Shown here: positions 8,129-18,406 of the stretch, one piece after another | Layout of the letters: each line of letters opens with the position of its first letter | Position numbering within the stretch: the stretch's first letter is position 1 | Notes under the pieces: model-generated | Seen by the model: only the letters and a program-made list of their open reading frames with translations | Told to the model about the DNA's origin: nothing | Database searches by the model: none | Origin: Armatimonadota bacterium | Lineage (GTDB): Bacteria > Armatimonadota > UBA5829 | Assembly: GCA_039679645.1 (NCBI GenBank) | Contig: JBDKUO010000060.1 | Coordinates: 1-52,136, forward strand | Direction: 5' to 3' | Length of the DNA: 52,136 nucleotides | Position numbers and translations under genes: made by a program

Positions 8129-9465
8129 TTCAAGAAGTTAGGATTCGCCAGGTTGCGGCGGATCACTTCATTTATCTTCTTTGCGATATTGTTACAGGCT
8201 GCTTCCGGAGTCTGATCGCGAAGCCACATCTTGTCCAGCTCGGCGTTAGTAATAGCAGCCTGATCAGCACCGGAAATATATGGTGACCACTCGATATCAC
8301 GGCCAAATTTTAGCTCGTCTATAAAGAGCTGGTTCTTTGTCTCGTTTGGATACTTTGGGTTATATATATAGTCTTTTATTATTTGCGGAGAGTTGCGAGC
8401 CGGAAGACCATCCGCGTAATCCGATATCAGTTTCTGATTTTCCCTGCCCAAAATATGACGAAGGAATTTGAGCGCAGCTTCTTTATGCTTGCATGTTTTA
8501 GGAATTACGTAGCACTTGCTGAGAAATGGCGCGACCGTATATTTTCCCCTAGGATAAGGCGCAACATCCCATTCCAGACCTTTTTGCACTCGAAACTGAG
8601 GTATCATATACCTTCCGGTGATAACCATTGCAGCCTTGCTCTGTGCAAACAGTAGAAATGCGCCGCCATAGCCACCCATCGAGGCCATGCTTCCCGTCTC
8701 CTCGCCTGTGGGAAGCACATGATACTTCATTCTCAAGTCATACCAAAATTGAATACCCTGCTTGCATTCTATAGAATCCATCAGGCAAGTTTCGCCATCA
8801 GGGCTGAAGAACCTGCCGCCGTATTTCCATATGAAGATGCATGGTATGTTATCGATATACATGCCCTTCTGGATTGCAATTTTTCTACCGTTTATCACCT
8901 TATATATGGTAAGCTTCTTTGCGGCTGCGACATAATCGTCCCAGGTCCAGCCCTCTTTGGGATAAGGCACTCCGGCCTGCCTGAAAAGCTTTTTATTATA
9001 AAACATGTACATGTTGCCGCCGTTTTCAGGAATGCCTACAATCTTGCCTTTATAATAAATGTAGGGCTTTAGCTGCGGCCAGAGCTCATTAACTGGGATT
9101 TTATACTTTTTTACATATGGTGTAAGATCAAGCAGGAGGTTGTTTTTAGCAAATTTATCGAGTTCATCTAGGGTATACATCGTCATAATATCAGGGGGGA
9201 CGTTTCCGGCAAGCTGAGTAAGTAGCCTTTGGGGTGTTGCCTCCGGATCATTTATGACATGAATATCGGGGTTCTTCTTCTCGAAAAACGCTATGGTTGT
9301 CGGCCTAATCGGATGCGGGTCGACTACCCAGCGTATATTTGTTATTTTGCTCGAAGACGGCTTTGCAGTGGTTGATAGGTATATACCTAAAACTATGAGG
9401 AGAACCAGACCTGCAACCGGCAGTGTTCCTTTTATAAATGTCAGCAATGCTTTATTGATTTTCAT
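8125..9465 (-). CDS. extracellular sugar-binding protein of a CUT1 ABC transporter
   Basis: A family 1 solute-binding protein of 446 aa. The N-terminal helix at about residues 12-32 has no lipobox cysteine, so it is membrane-anchored or cleaved by signal peptidase I. Family features include PPDIMTMYTLDELDKFAKN, NMYMFYNKKLFRQAG and the WTWDDY segment. It is first in the operon and overlaps the permease gene by 4 bp. Start: ATG at 9465 with AGG six nt upstream; a GTG at 9471 is the alternative. Substrate unknown. Confidence 0.88.
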   Translation of the reverse strand: MKINKALLTFIKGTLPVAGLVLLIVLGIYLSTTAKPSSSKITNIRWVVDPHPIRPTTIAFFEKKNPDIHVINDPEATPQRLLTQLAGNVPPDIMTMYTLDELDKFAKNNLLLDLTPYVKKYKIPVNELWPQLKPYIYYKGKIVGIPENGGNMYMFYNKKLFRQAGVPYPKEGWTWDDYVAAAKKLTIYKVINGRKIAIQKGMYIDNIPCIFIWKYGGRFFSPDGETCLMDSIECKQGIQFWYDLRMKYHVLPTGEETGSMASMGGYGGAFLLFAQSKAAMVITGRYMIPQFRVQKGLEWDVAPYPRGKYTVAPFLSKCYVIPKTCKHKEAALKFLRHILGRENQKLISDYADGLPARNSPQIIKDYIYNPKYPNETKNQLFIDELKFGRDIEWSPYISGADQAAITNAELDKMWLRDQTPEAACNNIAKKINEVIRRNLANPNFLK

Positions 9466-9781
9466 ATTCACCCTAACCCATTGCTCTCACAGCTATGAGG
9501 CAGTTGTCTATCTCAACGCTATATGGTTTTCCAGCTTTACATATACATCGTGTCCACGTGTGGATGTGTACAAATGCAATAGCATCGAAGCCATGATAAC
9601 ACATGAGATTGTAGATATCCAGCAAACAGTTTTATCATTTTTCAGTATTGTTACATATGCCTTGACTGTAGCAAACAAGCGCAATATACTACAGACGTGA
9701 GAGTATCTCAGGTTTGGGTAAACTCCAACCAAGCCTTTTCCAACCCCTCTGGCAGGGCGACGCAATAGGAGGGCATTTCCT
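9466..9781. other. divergent intergenic region with operator-like repeat
   Basis: A 316-bp gap between the minus-strand transporter operon and the plus-strand CoA-activase gene. A clear plus-strand promoter lies at 9662-9690 (listed separately). An inverted repeat TCCAC-GT-GTGGA at 9553-9564 has the size of a LacI-family half-site pair and could control the sugar transporter; that is a guess. No gene is visible in the gap. Confidence 0.4.
9662..9690 (+). promoter_or_regulatory. promoter of the CoA-activase gene
   Basis: TTGACT (9662-9667), 17-bp spacer, TATACT (9685-9690), about 90 bp upstream of the ATG at 9782. Good sigma-A match. Confidence 0.7.
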
Positions 9782-12700
9782 ATGTCTATAAGAATCGGAT
9801 TCGACGTTGGGTCGGATACGGTAAAAACCGTCATCATTCGCGAGGATGAATCGATAGAGCCGCTGGAGATCACGCGTATTCAGGGGCAGCCGATAAGGCG
9901 CGTCAAAGAAATCCTCGAAGGTATCTGCTCTAAAACGAGCGGCAAGGTTTATATGGCAGCGACCGGCGGCGGCGCCGGAACTTTGAAAGAACTGATCGGA
10001 ATTGATGCCATACACGAGCCGAATGCGCTCGCTGCAGCAGTGGACAAACTCTACCCCCAGGTGCGCACAGTAGTGGAGATGGGCCGGGAGGCTCAAAAAT
10101 ATCTGCTCTTTGAGCGCGACGCGGTAAGCGGCAGGCTGCTGGTTGAGGATTCCAACCTCGGCAACAAATGCGCGTCAGGCAGCGGGTCTTTTCTCGATCA
10201 TATGGCAAAGCGGCTCAATTACTCATCGATTGAGGAGTTCGCTCAGGTTGCTCTCGAAACCGAAAGCCCCGCAAGCCTTTCGGGCCGCTGCGCTGTTTTT
10301 ACCGAGTCGGACATCACGCACTTATATCAGAAAGGAACCCCACGCAATCGAATCGCGGCAGGTATCCATCAGGCTATCAGCCGAAACTATCGCTCGGCTA
10401 TAGCGCGCGGCAAAGAGTTTCGCGATAAAGTCGCTTTTATCGGCGGTGTATCGGAAAACCCTGCTGTGGTGAAATATCTTGCCGAAGAACTCGGGCTCGG
10501 CGCGAGGCTCTTTGTTCCCAAACACAATCGGACCCTCGGAGCCATTGGGGCGGCGCTGAAAGCTGAGTCGATGGTTGACATCCGGGACGCTGTAAAAATA
10601 CTGGAAGAGCACCTTAAAAAACCAATCGAATACCCAGGCGCGGAGCCTATCAGACTCGAAAAGTCCGAGATCCAGTGGAAGACCAACAAGGGCGATCTCA
10701 GCACTTCGATCTCAGAACTCAGTTCTGGGCTTCCCCGCGATATTGAGCGCGCAGCGCTCGGAGTAGATATAGGCTCAGTGAGCACAAAGGCAGCGGTTGT
10801 CACACAGATAGACGGCAAGTTTTATGTGCTGGCCGCATATTACCGCCGCACGGACGGCGACCCGCTGGCGGCTGTCCGCGACACTCTTGCAAAAATCGAT
10901 CAGCAGCTCAAAGACGCAGGATTCAACATAGGAAAGATATCCGCAGCTACTACGGGCAGCGGGCGCTACCTCACAGGTGATTACATAGGCGCGGACCTGA
11001 TCAAAAATGAGATTACCGCTCAGGCATCGGGCGCATTTGCGTATGCCGAAGACGTCGATACAATTTTTGAGATCGGCGGTCAGGACAGCAAATATATCCG
11101 CCTCGACGGCGACGTGATAATCGACTTTGAGATGAACAAGGCATGCGCAGCCGGCACTGGCGCTTTTCTTGAAAAGCAGGCTGCTCGGCTTGGCGTGCCG
11201 CTGGAAGACTTCGGTGATCTGGCAATACAAAACACTCGTCCGCCCGACCTGGACTGGACGTGCACGGTCTTTTCCGAATCTGCCATGGTCTATTATCAGC
11301 AGAACAATGTCCCCGCAGCCGACCTGGCTGCTGGGATCTGCCTTGCCAGTGTCAAGAATTATCTCAACAAAAACGTCGCCAGCCGAGATATAGGCGGCAA
11401 GATTGCATTCCAGGGCGCAGTGGCATTCAACAAGGGCATGGTCGCGGCGTATGAGACTGCTCTTGGTCGAAAGATAGTTGTCCCCCCGTATCCGCACATC
11501 ACAGGTGCTGTGGGCGCAGCGCGGCTGGCGTATCTGGCAAACCCGGAGGTAAGCACTTTCAGGGGGTTCGACAAGATCGCTGAGACTGAGTATGAGATCA
11601 CATCGTTTGAGTGCAAGTCGTGCGCCAACCGCTGCGACGTCAACACATTCAAGATAAAGGATGGCCCAAAGTACTTCTATAACGACCGCTGTGAAAAATA
11701 TAGCGCCTTGCAAAAGAAGAACCTGGGTGAGCACCTGCCCGACCTGTTTGCTGAGCGCGAAAAGATGATGTTTGAGATAGGCAACAGCAGCGCCTCTGCG
11801 GGAGTCTCGCCCTCTCTTCCCCAACACCCGACACCCAACACCCAACACCTAAAAGTGGGTGTTCCGCGGGGGCTGATGTTCAGCGAACTCTTCCCGTTGT
11901 ATAACGCATTTTTGAGTGAGTTGGGCTTTGAGGTGGTCGTCTCCGATCAGACAAACAAGCGAATAGTCGAAATGGGATTGGATGTCGCTATAGGCGAACC
12001 TTGTTTCCCGTTCAAGGTCGCGCATGGCCACTATATGGACCTGATCGAAAAGAACGTCGATGTGATTTTCGCGCCGCGCATAATTTCGACCGAGCAGCCG
12101 AACTCGAATATGCGGCAGGCTCAGACCTGCCCGTATCTGCAGGCTGCGCCGGACGTCATATCATCATGCGTGGGGGTGACTGAGCGCGGGATCAAACATG
12201 TTTCACCCGTGCTTCACTTCAAGCGCGGTCGCAAACATCTGGAAAAGGCATTTGTGCAGGCCGGAAAAGAACTGGGTAAGAGCGCAGGTGAATCCAAGGC
12301 AGCACTGGAAGTCGGACTAAAGGTTCTCAGCAAGTTCAGAAAATGGCAGGAAAAGCGTGGAGCCGAAGTGCTCGCGACTCTTGCCCCTGACCAGATGGCC
12401 TTTATTGTAGTAGGGCGTCCGTATACCCTATGGGACCCCGTCGTCAATATGGATATCGGCAAAAAGATTCAGGATATGGGAATCCTTGCGATACCGCAGG
12501 ACTTTTTGCCGCTTGAAGCAGCCGATATCTCCGATCACTGGCCTAACGCCTACTCGCGCCAGATTCAAAAGAAGCTGATGGCCGCACGGCTGATTCGTGA
12601 GGATTCTCGCCTAAAGGCCGTGGTGCTGACATATTTTGCATGCGGGCCGGACTCATTCGGCAACCCCTTCTTTAAGGACGAGATAGGCGAGCCGTGCTAT

Positions 12701-14161
12701 ATGATGCAGATTGACGAGCACACCGCCGACGCAGGGGTCATCACCCGCATCGAAGCATTTGCCGATACGGCAAGTAAAGGCGCCGCGAAGAAGTCTGAGC
12801 AGATAAGAACCACCGATACGCCTATTGTAAACCTGCATGGGCGCAGGCTGTGGCTTCCATATGTCAACGAAGCCGCGCCTCTCCTTGCGTCGGCGCTCAG
12901 AGCCTATGGGGTGGACGCATACGCGCTTCCCAAATCTCCTGATCCGGCCTTGAACCTGGGCCGGAAGGCCATATCGGAAGACGTCTGCCTGCCGGCTCTC
13001 GTGACCACTGAAGATATCATCTATCGTCTGCAGCAGCCTGACTTTGATCCGGACAAAGAAGCATTCTTCCAGGGCAACTCCGAGGGGCCATGCAGGTTCG
13101 GGATGTACAGCATGCTTCAGCGCAGGATCCTTGACAAACTGGGCTTTGAGCAGGTTCCGATAGTCACCCTTGGCAGCAAGAGCGAAGACGGTGGGCTTGG
13201 AGTATCGTTCCTGGTGCTTGGCTGGGATATGGTCGTCTGCCATGACCTGCTCTTCAAGATGGTGCAGCGCACCCGGCCTTACGAGATCAACAAAGGTGAG
13301 ACCGACAGGCTCTTTGAATACTATGTTCAGAAACTTATCGACATGGCGCCCGAATGCAGGAAGCGGATAGAGTCCAACAAACTCTCCGTCTTTTTCAACA
13401 CGAAGCATCTGGACTTAATGCAGGAACTGCTGCATCGGGCGCAGGAGGATTTCGACAAGATCCCCAAACGCGCAGAGGACAGGCTGCTGGTAGGTGTGGT
13501 AGGCGAGTGGTTAGTGCGGCTGCATGAGCGCGCCAACCAGAGTATACTTCGCAAGCTTGAGGCCGAAGGCGCCGAAACATGGCTTGCCCCGATGAGCGAG
13601 TTTTTCTTCTACGCCATCTATATAGCAAAAGTCCTCTCGAACGACGTCATGAAGGATGTGGGAATCAGCTTGGACGGGATCAAAAACCGCAGCGGGTATT
13701 CGTTCTATTGCAAAATTGCCGCACGCGAGGAGCATGCGTTATACCATGCGACCCTGCCTTATCTGGACGGATACGACGATATCGGTCCTGAAGAGGTCGT
13801 CCGCAACGGCTCCGAATACGTTAACTACAATTTCGGTGGTGAAGCTATCTGCTCTATGGGCAAGAGCGAAGACTTCACCAAGCGCGGCGTGGCAGGCATA
13901 GTGAGTGTGATACCGTTCAACTGCATGCCCGGCAACACTGTAACAGCCCTGAGCCAGTCACTGCGCAGGCGTCACAATAACATACCGTTCCTGAACCTGG
14001 ATTATGACGGGTTTGTCGACTCATCACGCGATGCGAAGATAGTCAACTTTATGTGGCAGGTAAAAGAGCGCTACCAGGGTCAAAAGCAGGCCCGCCGCGA
14101 AGCCGAGGAGGCTCTGGAGCTTTCGAGTGTTGAAGGCAGGAAAGGCGGAAGTGCGGAATAA
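9782..14161 (+). CDS. large 2-hydroxyacyl-CoA dehydratase activase/BcrAD-type ATPase protein
   Basis: A 1459-aa protein with two ASKHA ATPase (BcrAD/BadF/HgdC) domains: the first begins GFDVGSDTVK (about residue 6), the second ALGVDIGSVSTK (about 323). Each has a cysteine in the expected iron-sulfur ligand position (NKCASGSG; KACAAGTG near 452, then WTCTVF near 494). In the known dimeric activase these cysteines hold a bridging [4Fe-4S] cluster. A CxxC-rich linker (CKSCANRC, about 610) leads to a DUF2229 region (GVPRGLMF onward, about 690) and a C-terminal HgdB-like region rich in conserved cysteines. The ribosome-binding site AGGAGGG precedes ATG. Family members couple ATP hydrolysis to low-potential electron transfer. 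No separate dehydratase subunits are nearby; the true substrate is unknown. A short tandem repeat inside the gene encodes a Pro/His/Thr linker near residues 680-690. Confidence 0.88.
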   Translation: MSIRIGFDVGSDTVKTVIIREDESIEPLEITRIQGQPIRRVKEILEGICSKTSGKVYMAATGGGAGTLKELIGIDAIHEPNALAAAVDKLYPQVRTVVEMGREAQKYLLFERDAVSGRLLVEDSNLGNKCASGSGSFLDHMAKRLNYSSIEEFAQVALETESPASLSGRCAVFTESDITHLYQKGTPRNRIAAGIHQAISRNYRSAIARGKEFRDKVAFIGGVSENPAVVKYLAEELGLGARLFVPKHNRTLGAIGAALKAESMVDIRDAVKILEEHLKKPIEYPGAEPIRLEKSEIQWKTNKGDLSTSISELSSGLPRDIERAALGVDIGSVSTKAAVVTQIDGKFYVLAAYYRRTDGDPLAAVRDTLAKIDQQLKDAGFNIGKISAATTGSGRYLTGDYIGADLIKNEITAQASGAFAYAEDVDTIFEIGGQDSKYIRLDGDVIIDFEMNKACAAGTGAFLEKQAARLGVPLEDFGDLAIQNTRPPDLDWTCTVFSESAMVYYQQNNVPAADLAAGICLASVKNYLNKNVASRDIGGKIAFQGAVAFNKGMVAAYETALGRKIVVPPYPHITGAVGAARLAYLANPEVSTFRGFDKIAETEYEITSFECKSCANRCDVNTFKIKDGPKYFYNDRCEKYSALQKKNLGEHLPDLFAEREKMMFEIGNSSASAGVSPSLPQHPTPNTQHLKVGVPRGLMFSELFPLYNAFLSELGFEVVVSDQTNKRIVEMGLDVAIGEPCFPFKVAHGHYMDLIEKNVDVIFAPRIISTEQPNSNMRQAQTCPYLQAAPDVISSCVGVTERGIKHVSPVLHFKRGRKHLEKAFVQAGKELGKSAGESKAALEVGLKVLSKFRKWQEKRGAEVLATLAPDQMAFIVVGRPYTLWDPVVNMDIGKKIQDMGILAIPQDFLPLEAADISDHWPNAYSRQIQKKLMAARLIREDSRLKAVVLTYFACGPDSFGNPFFKDEIGEPCYMMQIDEHTADAGVITRIEAFADTASKGAAKKSEQIRTTDTPIVNLHGRRLWLPYVNEAAPLLASALRAYGVDAYALPKSPDPALNLGRKAISEDVCLPALVTTEDIIYRLQQPDFDPDKEAFFQGNSEGPCRFGMYSMLQRRILDKLGFEQVPIVTLGSKSEDGGLGVSFLVLGWDMVVCHDLLFKMVQRTRPYEINKGETDRLFEYYVQKLIDMAPECRKRIESNKLSVFFNTKHLDLMQELLHRAQEDFDKIPKRAEDRLLVGVVGEWLVRLHERANQSILRKLEAEGAETWLAPMSEFFFYAIYIAKVLSNDVMKDVGISLDGIKNRSGYSFYCKIAAREEHALYHATLPYLDGYDDIGPEEVVRNGSEYVNYNFGGEAICSMGKSEDFTKRGVAGIVSVIPFNCMPGNTVTALSQSLRRRHNNIPFLNLDYDGFVDSSRDAKIVNFMWQVKERYQGQKQARREAEEALELSSVEGRKGGSAE
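11819..11849 (+). repeat. short tandem repeat inside the CoA-activase gene
   Basis: Four near-identical units of the type CCAACAC/CGACACC occur in a row within the reading frame and encode a low-complexity QHPTPNTQH linker between the CxxC-rich segment and the DUF2229 region. Repeat number may vary between strains. Confidence 0.6.
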
Positions 14162-14181
14162 GATTCCATTGAGTAAACAAG

Positions 14182-15339
14182 ATGATTCCAAAGCCACTTA
14201 ACGACATAACAAAAGCTGATATTGATTTCCTTGTTGATCAAGCTACTTCTGAATGACGAACGCTTGATTATAAGCTAACGCTTCCTGGAAATTCAGATAA
14301 GGACAAAGTTTCTTTTCTTGCCGATGTCAGCGCCTTTGCAAATGCTGGCGGTGGAGACTTGATATTTGGGATAAAGGAACGCGATGGTGTTGCTGAATCT
14401 GCACCCGGGCTTGCCAACATAGATGCCGATAAGGAAATGCGCAGAATTGAAGATATAGCAATGCGTGGTCTCGATCCACGCATACTCAATATTCACTCAA
14501 GAGCCATTGCAGGTTTTTCAGATGGACCTGTTATACTTATGCGCATTCCCAAAAGCTTTATGTCACCCCATGCGGTTCTGCAGCCGAATGGCGATTGGGT
14601 TCGTTTTTATACAAGAAGCAGCCGTAACAATCAGATATTGGATATTCCTCAGATTCGCTCTGCTTTCTTAATGTCCGAGAGCTTATCAGACCGTATGCAA
14701 AAGTTTCAGCGTGAACGCTTGGCGCGAATTATCGGCGGGGAGACGCCAATTCCACTACCTGAAGGTGTGAAGCTTGTCATCCACGCACTGCCTTTCACAG
14801 CTTTTGATCCAACTAGTCAGACTGATATTGCACGAGCAGCAGAGAAACTCTATGGGAATATTAAGCCACCCTTCTCTTTTGACTGGAACGGCTGTTACAA
14901 CCTTGATGGCTATCTGGCTTTTGATAAATGCAATTATGCTCAGATCTACAGGAAAGGCATTGTAGAGGCTGTCGGTTCTTACAGAGCAATAAATGAAAGC
15001 ATAAATAAAGACTCTCTAGGAGGAACATGCATAGAGAAATCGATACTCTGTGCTTTGGCTGATTACCTTGATTGTCTAAAATTACTGAGTATTGAACCAC
15101 CTATTTCTTTAATGCTCGCTCTACTGAATGTAAAAGACAAGTTTTTCGTAAACTCATACAGCGAACCACCTGCTAGAATTGATAGGGGTTTGATGATCTT
15201 ACCAGAACTGACAATTCAAGATATAGATACATCTGAGCTTGATATTTTGCTAAAACCCACGCTAGACATCCTTTGGCAATCATGTGGATACCAGGAATCT
15301 CCAAACTATGATGAGAACGGACGTCACATAAGCAGATAG
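14182..15339 (+). pseudogene. AlbA/Schlafen-type ATP-binding protein, interrupted by TGA
   Basis: From an ATG at 14182 the frame reads MIPKPLNDITKAD.. and LVDQATSE, then meets TGA at 14254-14256, then continues in the same frame with RTLDYKLTLPGN and NAGGGDLIFGIKE to 15339 (385 codons in all). RTLDYK..L and FANAGGGDLIFGI are the hallmark of the AlbA_2 (Schlafen AAA_4) domain, so the stop lies inside that domain. A single base change in one codon explains it. Re-initiation at the ATG at 14359 could give a 326-aa C-terminal piece lacking the domain core. The gene looks AT-richer than its neighbours and lies next to a toxin-antitoxin pair, suggesting an acquired island. A sequencing error is possible. 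Confidence 0.75.
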
Positions 15340-15346
15340 ATGTCCT

Positions 15347-15757
15347 TCATGTTTGCTGCCCAATCAGTTCATAACCCCTCTCCCTAAAATGCCTGTCATA
15401 TGCAAACACCCTATCAACCTTGCGCCGCCTGATGACCTCAAAGCTCACACAATCAACTAGGCTAGGTGACCGGTTAGATGATGCAGCGTTAAGAACTGAG
15501 ACAGCAGTATTATGAAGCTGCTCATCCACCCATTCGACAGATAACACCGGGACCATGTTCTCTGAGAATTGGCATGCAATTGCAATACCGAATCGGCTGT
15601 GCAATAATGCCGTGGTTTCTACGATTACGTAGTTAGACGTAATCACTTCCTCATCTGAGTTCATCAACCCAGTCCATATGGCTGAGGCAGATTTGTTTCG
15701 AGGATCAGCGCTGTCGAAGATGGCAAGAATGGCGGAGGTGTCGATGAATACGCTCAC
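15347..15757 (-). CDS. VapC-type PIN-domain ribonuclease toxin
   Basis: A 136-aa PIN domain. The acidic residues that bind the metal are visible: Asp6 in VFIDTSA, Glu in VIVETTALL, and the C-terminal aspartates in SLVDCVSF and FAYDRHF. The product should cut RNA (tRNA or rRNA in characterised relatives) when free of antitoxin. The start overlaps the antitoxin stop by 4 bp, the usual antitoxin-first layout. Confidence 0.88.
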   Translation of the reverse strand: MSVFIDTSAILAIFDSADPRNKSASAIWTGLMNSDEEVITSNYVIVETTALLHSRFGIAIACQFSENMVPVLSVEWVDEQLHNTAVSVLNAASSNRSPSLVDCVSFEVIRRRKVDRVFAYDRHFRERGYELIGQQT

Positions 15758-15993
15758 TGCGTATAGGCCTCCTCCAGATAACGGTCGTGGTTCACCGACA
15801 AATCACCCATCTCTGATTTGACGCAACCTATCACATGCAATGCTCGCTGTCTTGCCTCAAGTGCAGATTGCTGCTTCAATGAAGTATCAAGGGCATGACG
15901 AATATACTCAGCCATTGATATTCCCATCTGAGCCGCAGCGCGTTTTGCTTGTTCCGCCTGATTTTCAGTTAATTGAATTTGGGTCCTAACCAT
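15754..15993 (-). CDS. ribbon-helix-helix antitoxin (VapB type)
   Basis: 79 aa with an N-terminal RHH fold (RTQIQLTENQAEQAKRAA then MGISMAEYIRHALD) that binds the operator, and a C-terminal tail that should wrap the toxin. Start: the ATG at 15993, directly after GGAGGTGCGCC; the longer frame from 16020 has no ribosome-binding site. It is translationally coupled to vapC. Confidence 0.85.
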   Translation of the reverse strand: MVRTQIQLTENQAEQAKRAAAQMGISMAEYIRHALDTSLKQQSALEARQRALHVIGCVKSEMGDLSVNHDRYLEEAYTQ

Positions 15994-16010
15994 GGCGCAC
16001 CTCCGATTAC

Positions 16011-16039
16011 AGTATACCACATGTGTGATTACATGACAG
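16011..16039 (-). promoter_or_regulatory. vapBC promoter with palindromic operator
   Basis: On the minus strand a TATACT -10 box (16016-16011) lies next to a perfect CACATGTG palindrome (16018-16025), and GTAATC occurs on both sides. This is the expected place for autoregulation by the antitoxin. The -35 box (CTGTCA) is weak. Confidence 0.5.
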
Positions 16040-16046
16040 CAAAACT

Positions 16047-16076
16047 AAAAAAACCGGGGCACAAATCGCGCCCCGG
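16047..16076 (-). terminator. intrinsic terminator of the enolase gene
   Basis: Minus strand: CCGGGGC, a 9-nt loop, GCCCCGG, then TTTTTTT. It lies just downstream of the enolase stop codon at 16109. Confidence 0.85.
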
Positions 16077-16108
16077 CTCTATTTCTAATTACTTTTAACT
16101 ACTAGAAG

Positions 16109-17404
<1,296 letters not shown>

Positions 17405-17550
17405 TCACCTCGATAGTTCGTTGTGGGGCAGTGATTTTCAAAAACCCACCAATTATAACATGGCAGGCGGCCAACATGGAATGTTTCGGGTATCAATTTA
17501 CCCACATGACACGGCATTTCCAACTATTTGGAGAAGAAATACCGCGAGCT

Positions 17551-17576
17551 GGGCTATGTGAGTCGCGTCATAGCCC
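17551..17576. repeat. short inverted repeat after the HTH gene
   Basis: GGGCTATG and CATAGCCC arms with a 10-nt loop, 18 nt past the stop of the minus-strand HTH gene. There is no U-tract; it may protect or end the transcript. Confidence 0.4.
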
Positions 17577-17593
17577 AACCCGCAGCGCGGAGT

Positions 17594-18118
17594 TCATTTC
17601 TTTCTTGTTCGATTCACTTCGCTCAGGTACACCTCGTACCACCCCGCGTATTCTCCCTCTTCGTAGGCCGCTCTTACCTTGCGCCTGGCGGTTCTAAGCG
17701 CTGCTGCTGTCCTTGACGTAGACAAACCAAGGTTTGCCGCTATATTCTTGATCGTCAAACCTGCCACACTCAGCCGGAAGACAATCTCTTGAAAAGCCGT
17801 TACTTCACTTACGCCGATAAGATCATCCAATTGGCGCTCGAATATATAGTCCATCACTTCAGCCGGCACGGCATATTCATCGATTTGAGGCAGACGGCGA
17901 TTCTCATCGCGAATTTTTCTATCAAGCTGGACCTGCGTATAGGCACCGGTATTGTACCCAAAGCCGACTGCCGTGGACAGCATCGTATTCGCAACATCCT
18001 CAAGGTCGATGAGGCCTTCCCTGGCCGCAAGAAGCAGGATATCGAAATTGATATTTTGCGATGAGGTTTTCTCGTGTGTTCTATTGTTGACTACTGCCAA
18101 TGGAAGAGCATTACTCAA
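17594..18118 (-). CDS. HTH protein with a sigma-70 region 4-like C-terminus
   Basis: 174 aa. The C-terminal half (FRLSVAGLTIKNIAANLGLSTSRTAAALRTARRKVRAAY, shown here only as landmarks LTIKNIAANLG and SRTAAALRTARRKV) fits a helix-turn-helix of the sigma-70 region 4/RNA polymerase sigma-like type. The N-terminal half is acidic and has no known domain. The start is a TTG at 18118, eight nt after AAGGAGG; a nearby ATG is out of frame. Upstream are a strong promoter and a LexA-type box, so the gene is likely induced by DNA damage. The function is unknown; it could be a small regulator rather than a full sigma factor, since region 2 is absent. Confidence 0.7.
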   Translation of the reverse strand: MSNALPLAVVNNRTHEKTSSQNINFDILLLAAREGLIDLEDVANTMLSTAVGFGYNTGAYTQVQLDRKIRDENRRLPQIDEYAVPAEVMDYIFERQLDDLIGVSEVTAFQEIVFRLSVAGLTIKNIAANLGLSTSRTAAALRTARRKVRAAYEEGEYAGWYEVYLSEVNRTRKK

Positions 18119-18150
18119 GATTAGGGCCTCCTTATTAGTAACATTAATGA

Positions 18151-18163
18151 GAACGTTTGTTCG
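18151..18163. promoter_or_regulatory. LexA (SOS)-type operator
   Basis: The sequence CGAAC-AAAC-GTTC on the minus strand fits the Gram-positive SOS box consensus CGAAC-N4-GTTCG in all but the last base. It lies between the -10 box and the start codon of the HTH gene at 17594-18118, near the start of transcription, as expected for a repressor site. Confidence 0.65.
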
Positions 18164-18181
18164 ATAGCAACCTAGTATAAT

Positions 18182-18209
18182 ATACCATGTTCACCAATAG
18201 TGGTCAACC
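18182..18209 (-). promoter_or_regulatory. promoter of the HTH gene
   Basis: Minus strand: TTGACC (about 18207-18202), about 17 bp, TATATT (about 18185), followed by an overlapping TATACT. The LexA-type box follows directly. Confidence 0.6.
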
Positions 18210-18292
18210 GTTTTTTAGGATTTATCCCAAGTTTTTTTTCGCATTATTAATCGCGTGGATCGACTGATAAAACAGCAGGTTTTGACAAGAAG

Positions 18293-18321
18293 TTGACCTA
18301 GACTCGTTTTTGCGTTATACT
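18293..18321 (+). promoter_or_regulatory. promoter of yebC
   Basis: TTGACC (18293-18298), 17-bp spacer, TATACT (18316-18321). About 85 bp upstream of the yebC start. A second TTGACA lies 11 bp further up. Confidence 0.7.
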
Positions 18322-18406
18322 ACATCAGGTTTGGGCTTGGTCAGTCCGACCTTGTGTGATTGACCCCCTCTCCCCGCAACCAATACTCCCGAGGTGAAAA
18401 CATAAA

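Noticed and set aside
14254-14256. TGA as selenocysteine or Trp codon
   Set aside because: No SECIS-like element is seen, other genes in the window use TGA as stop, and homologous positions hold a different residue type.
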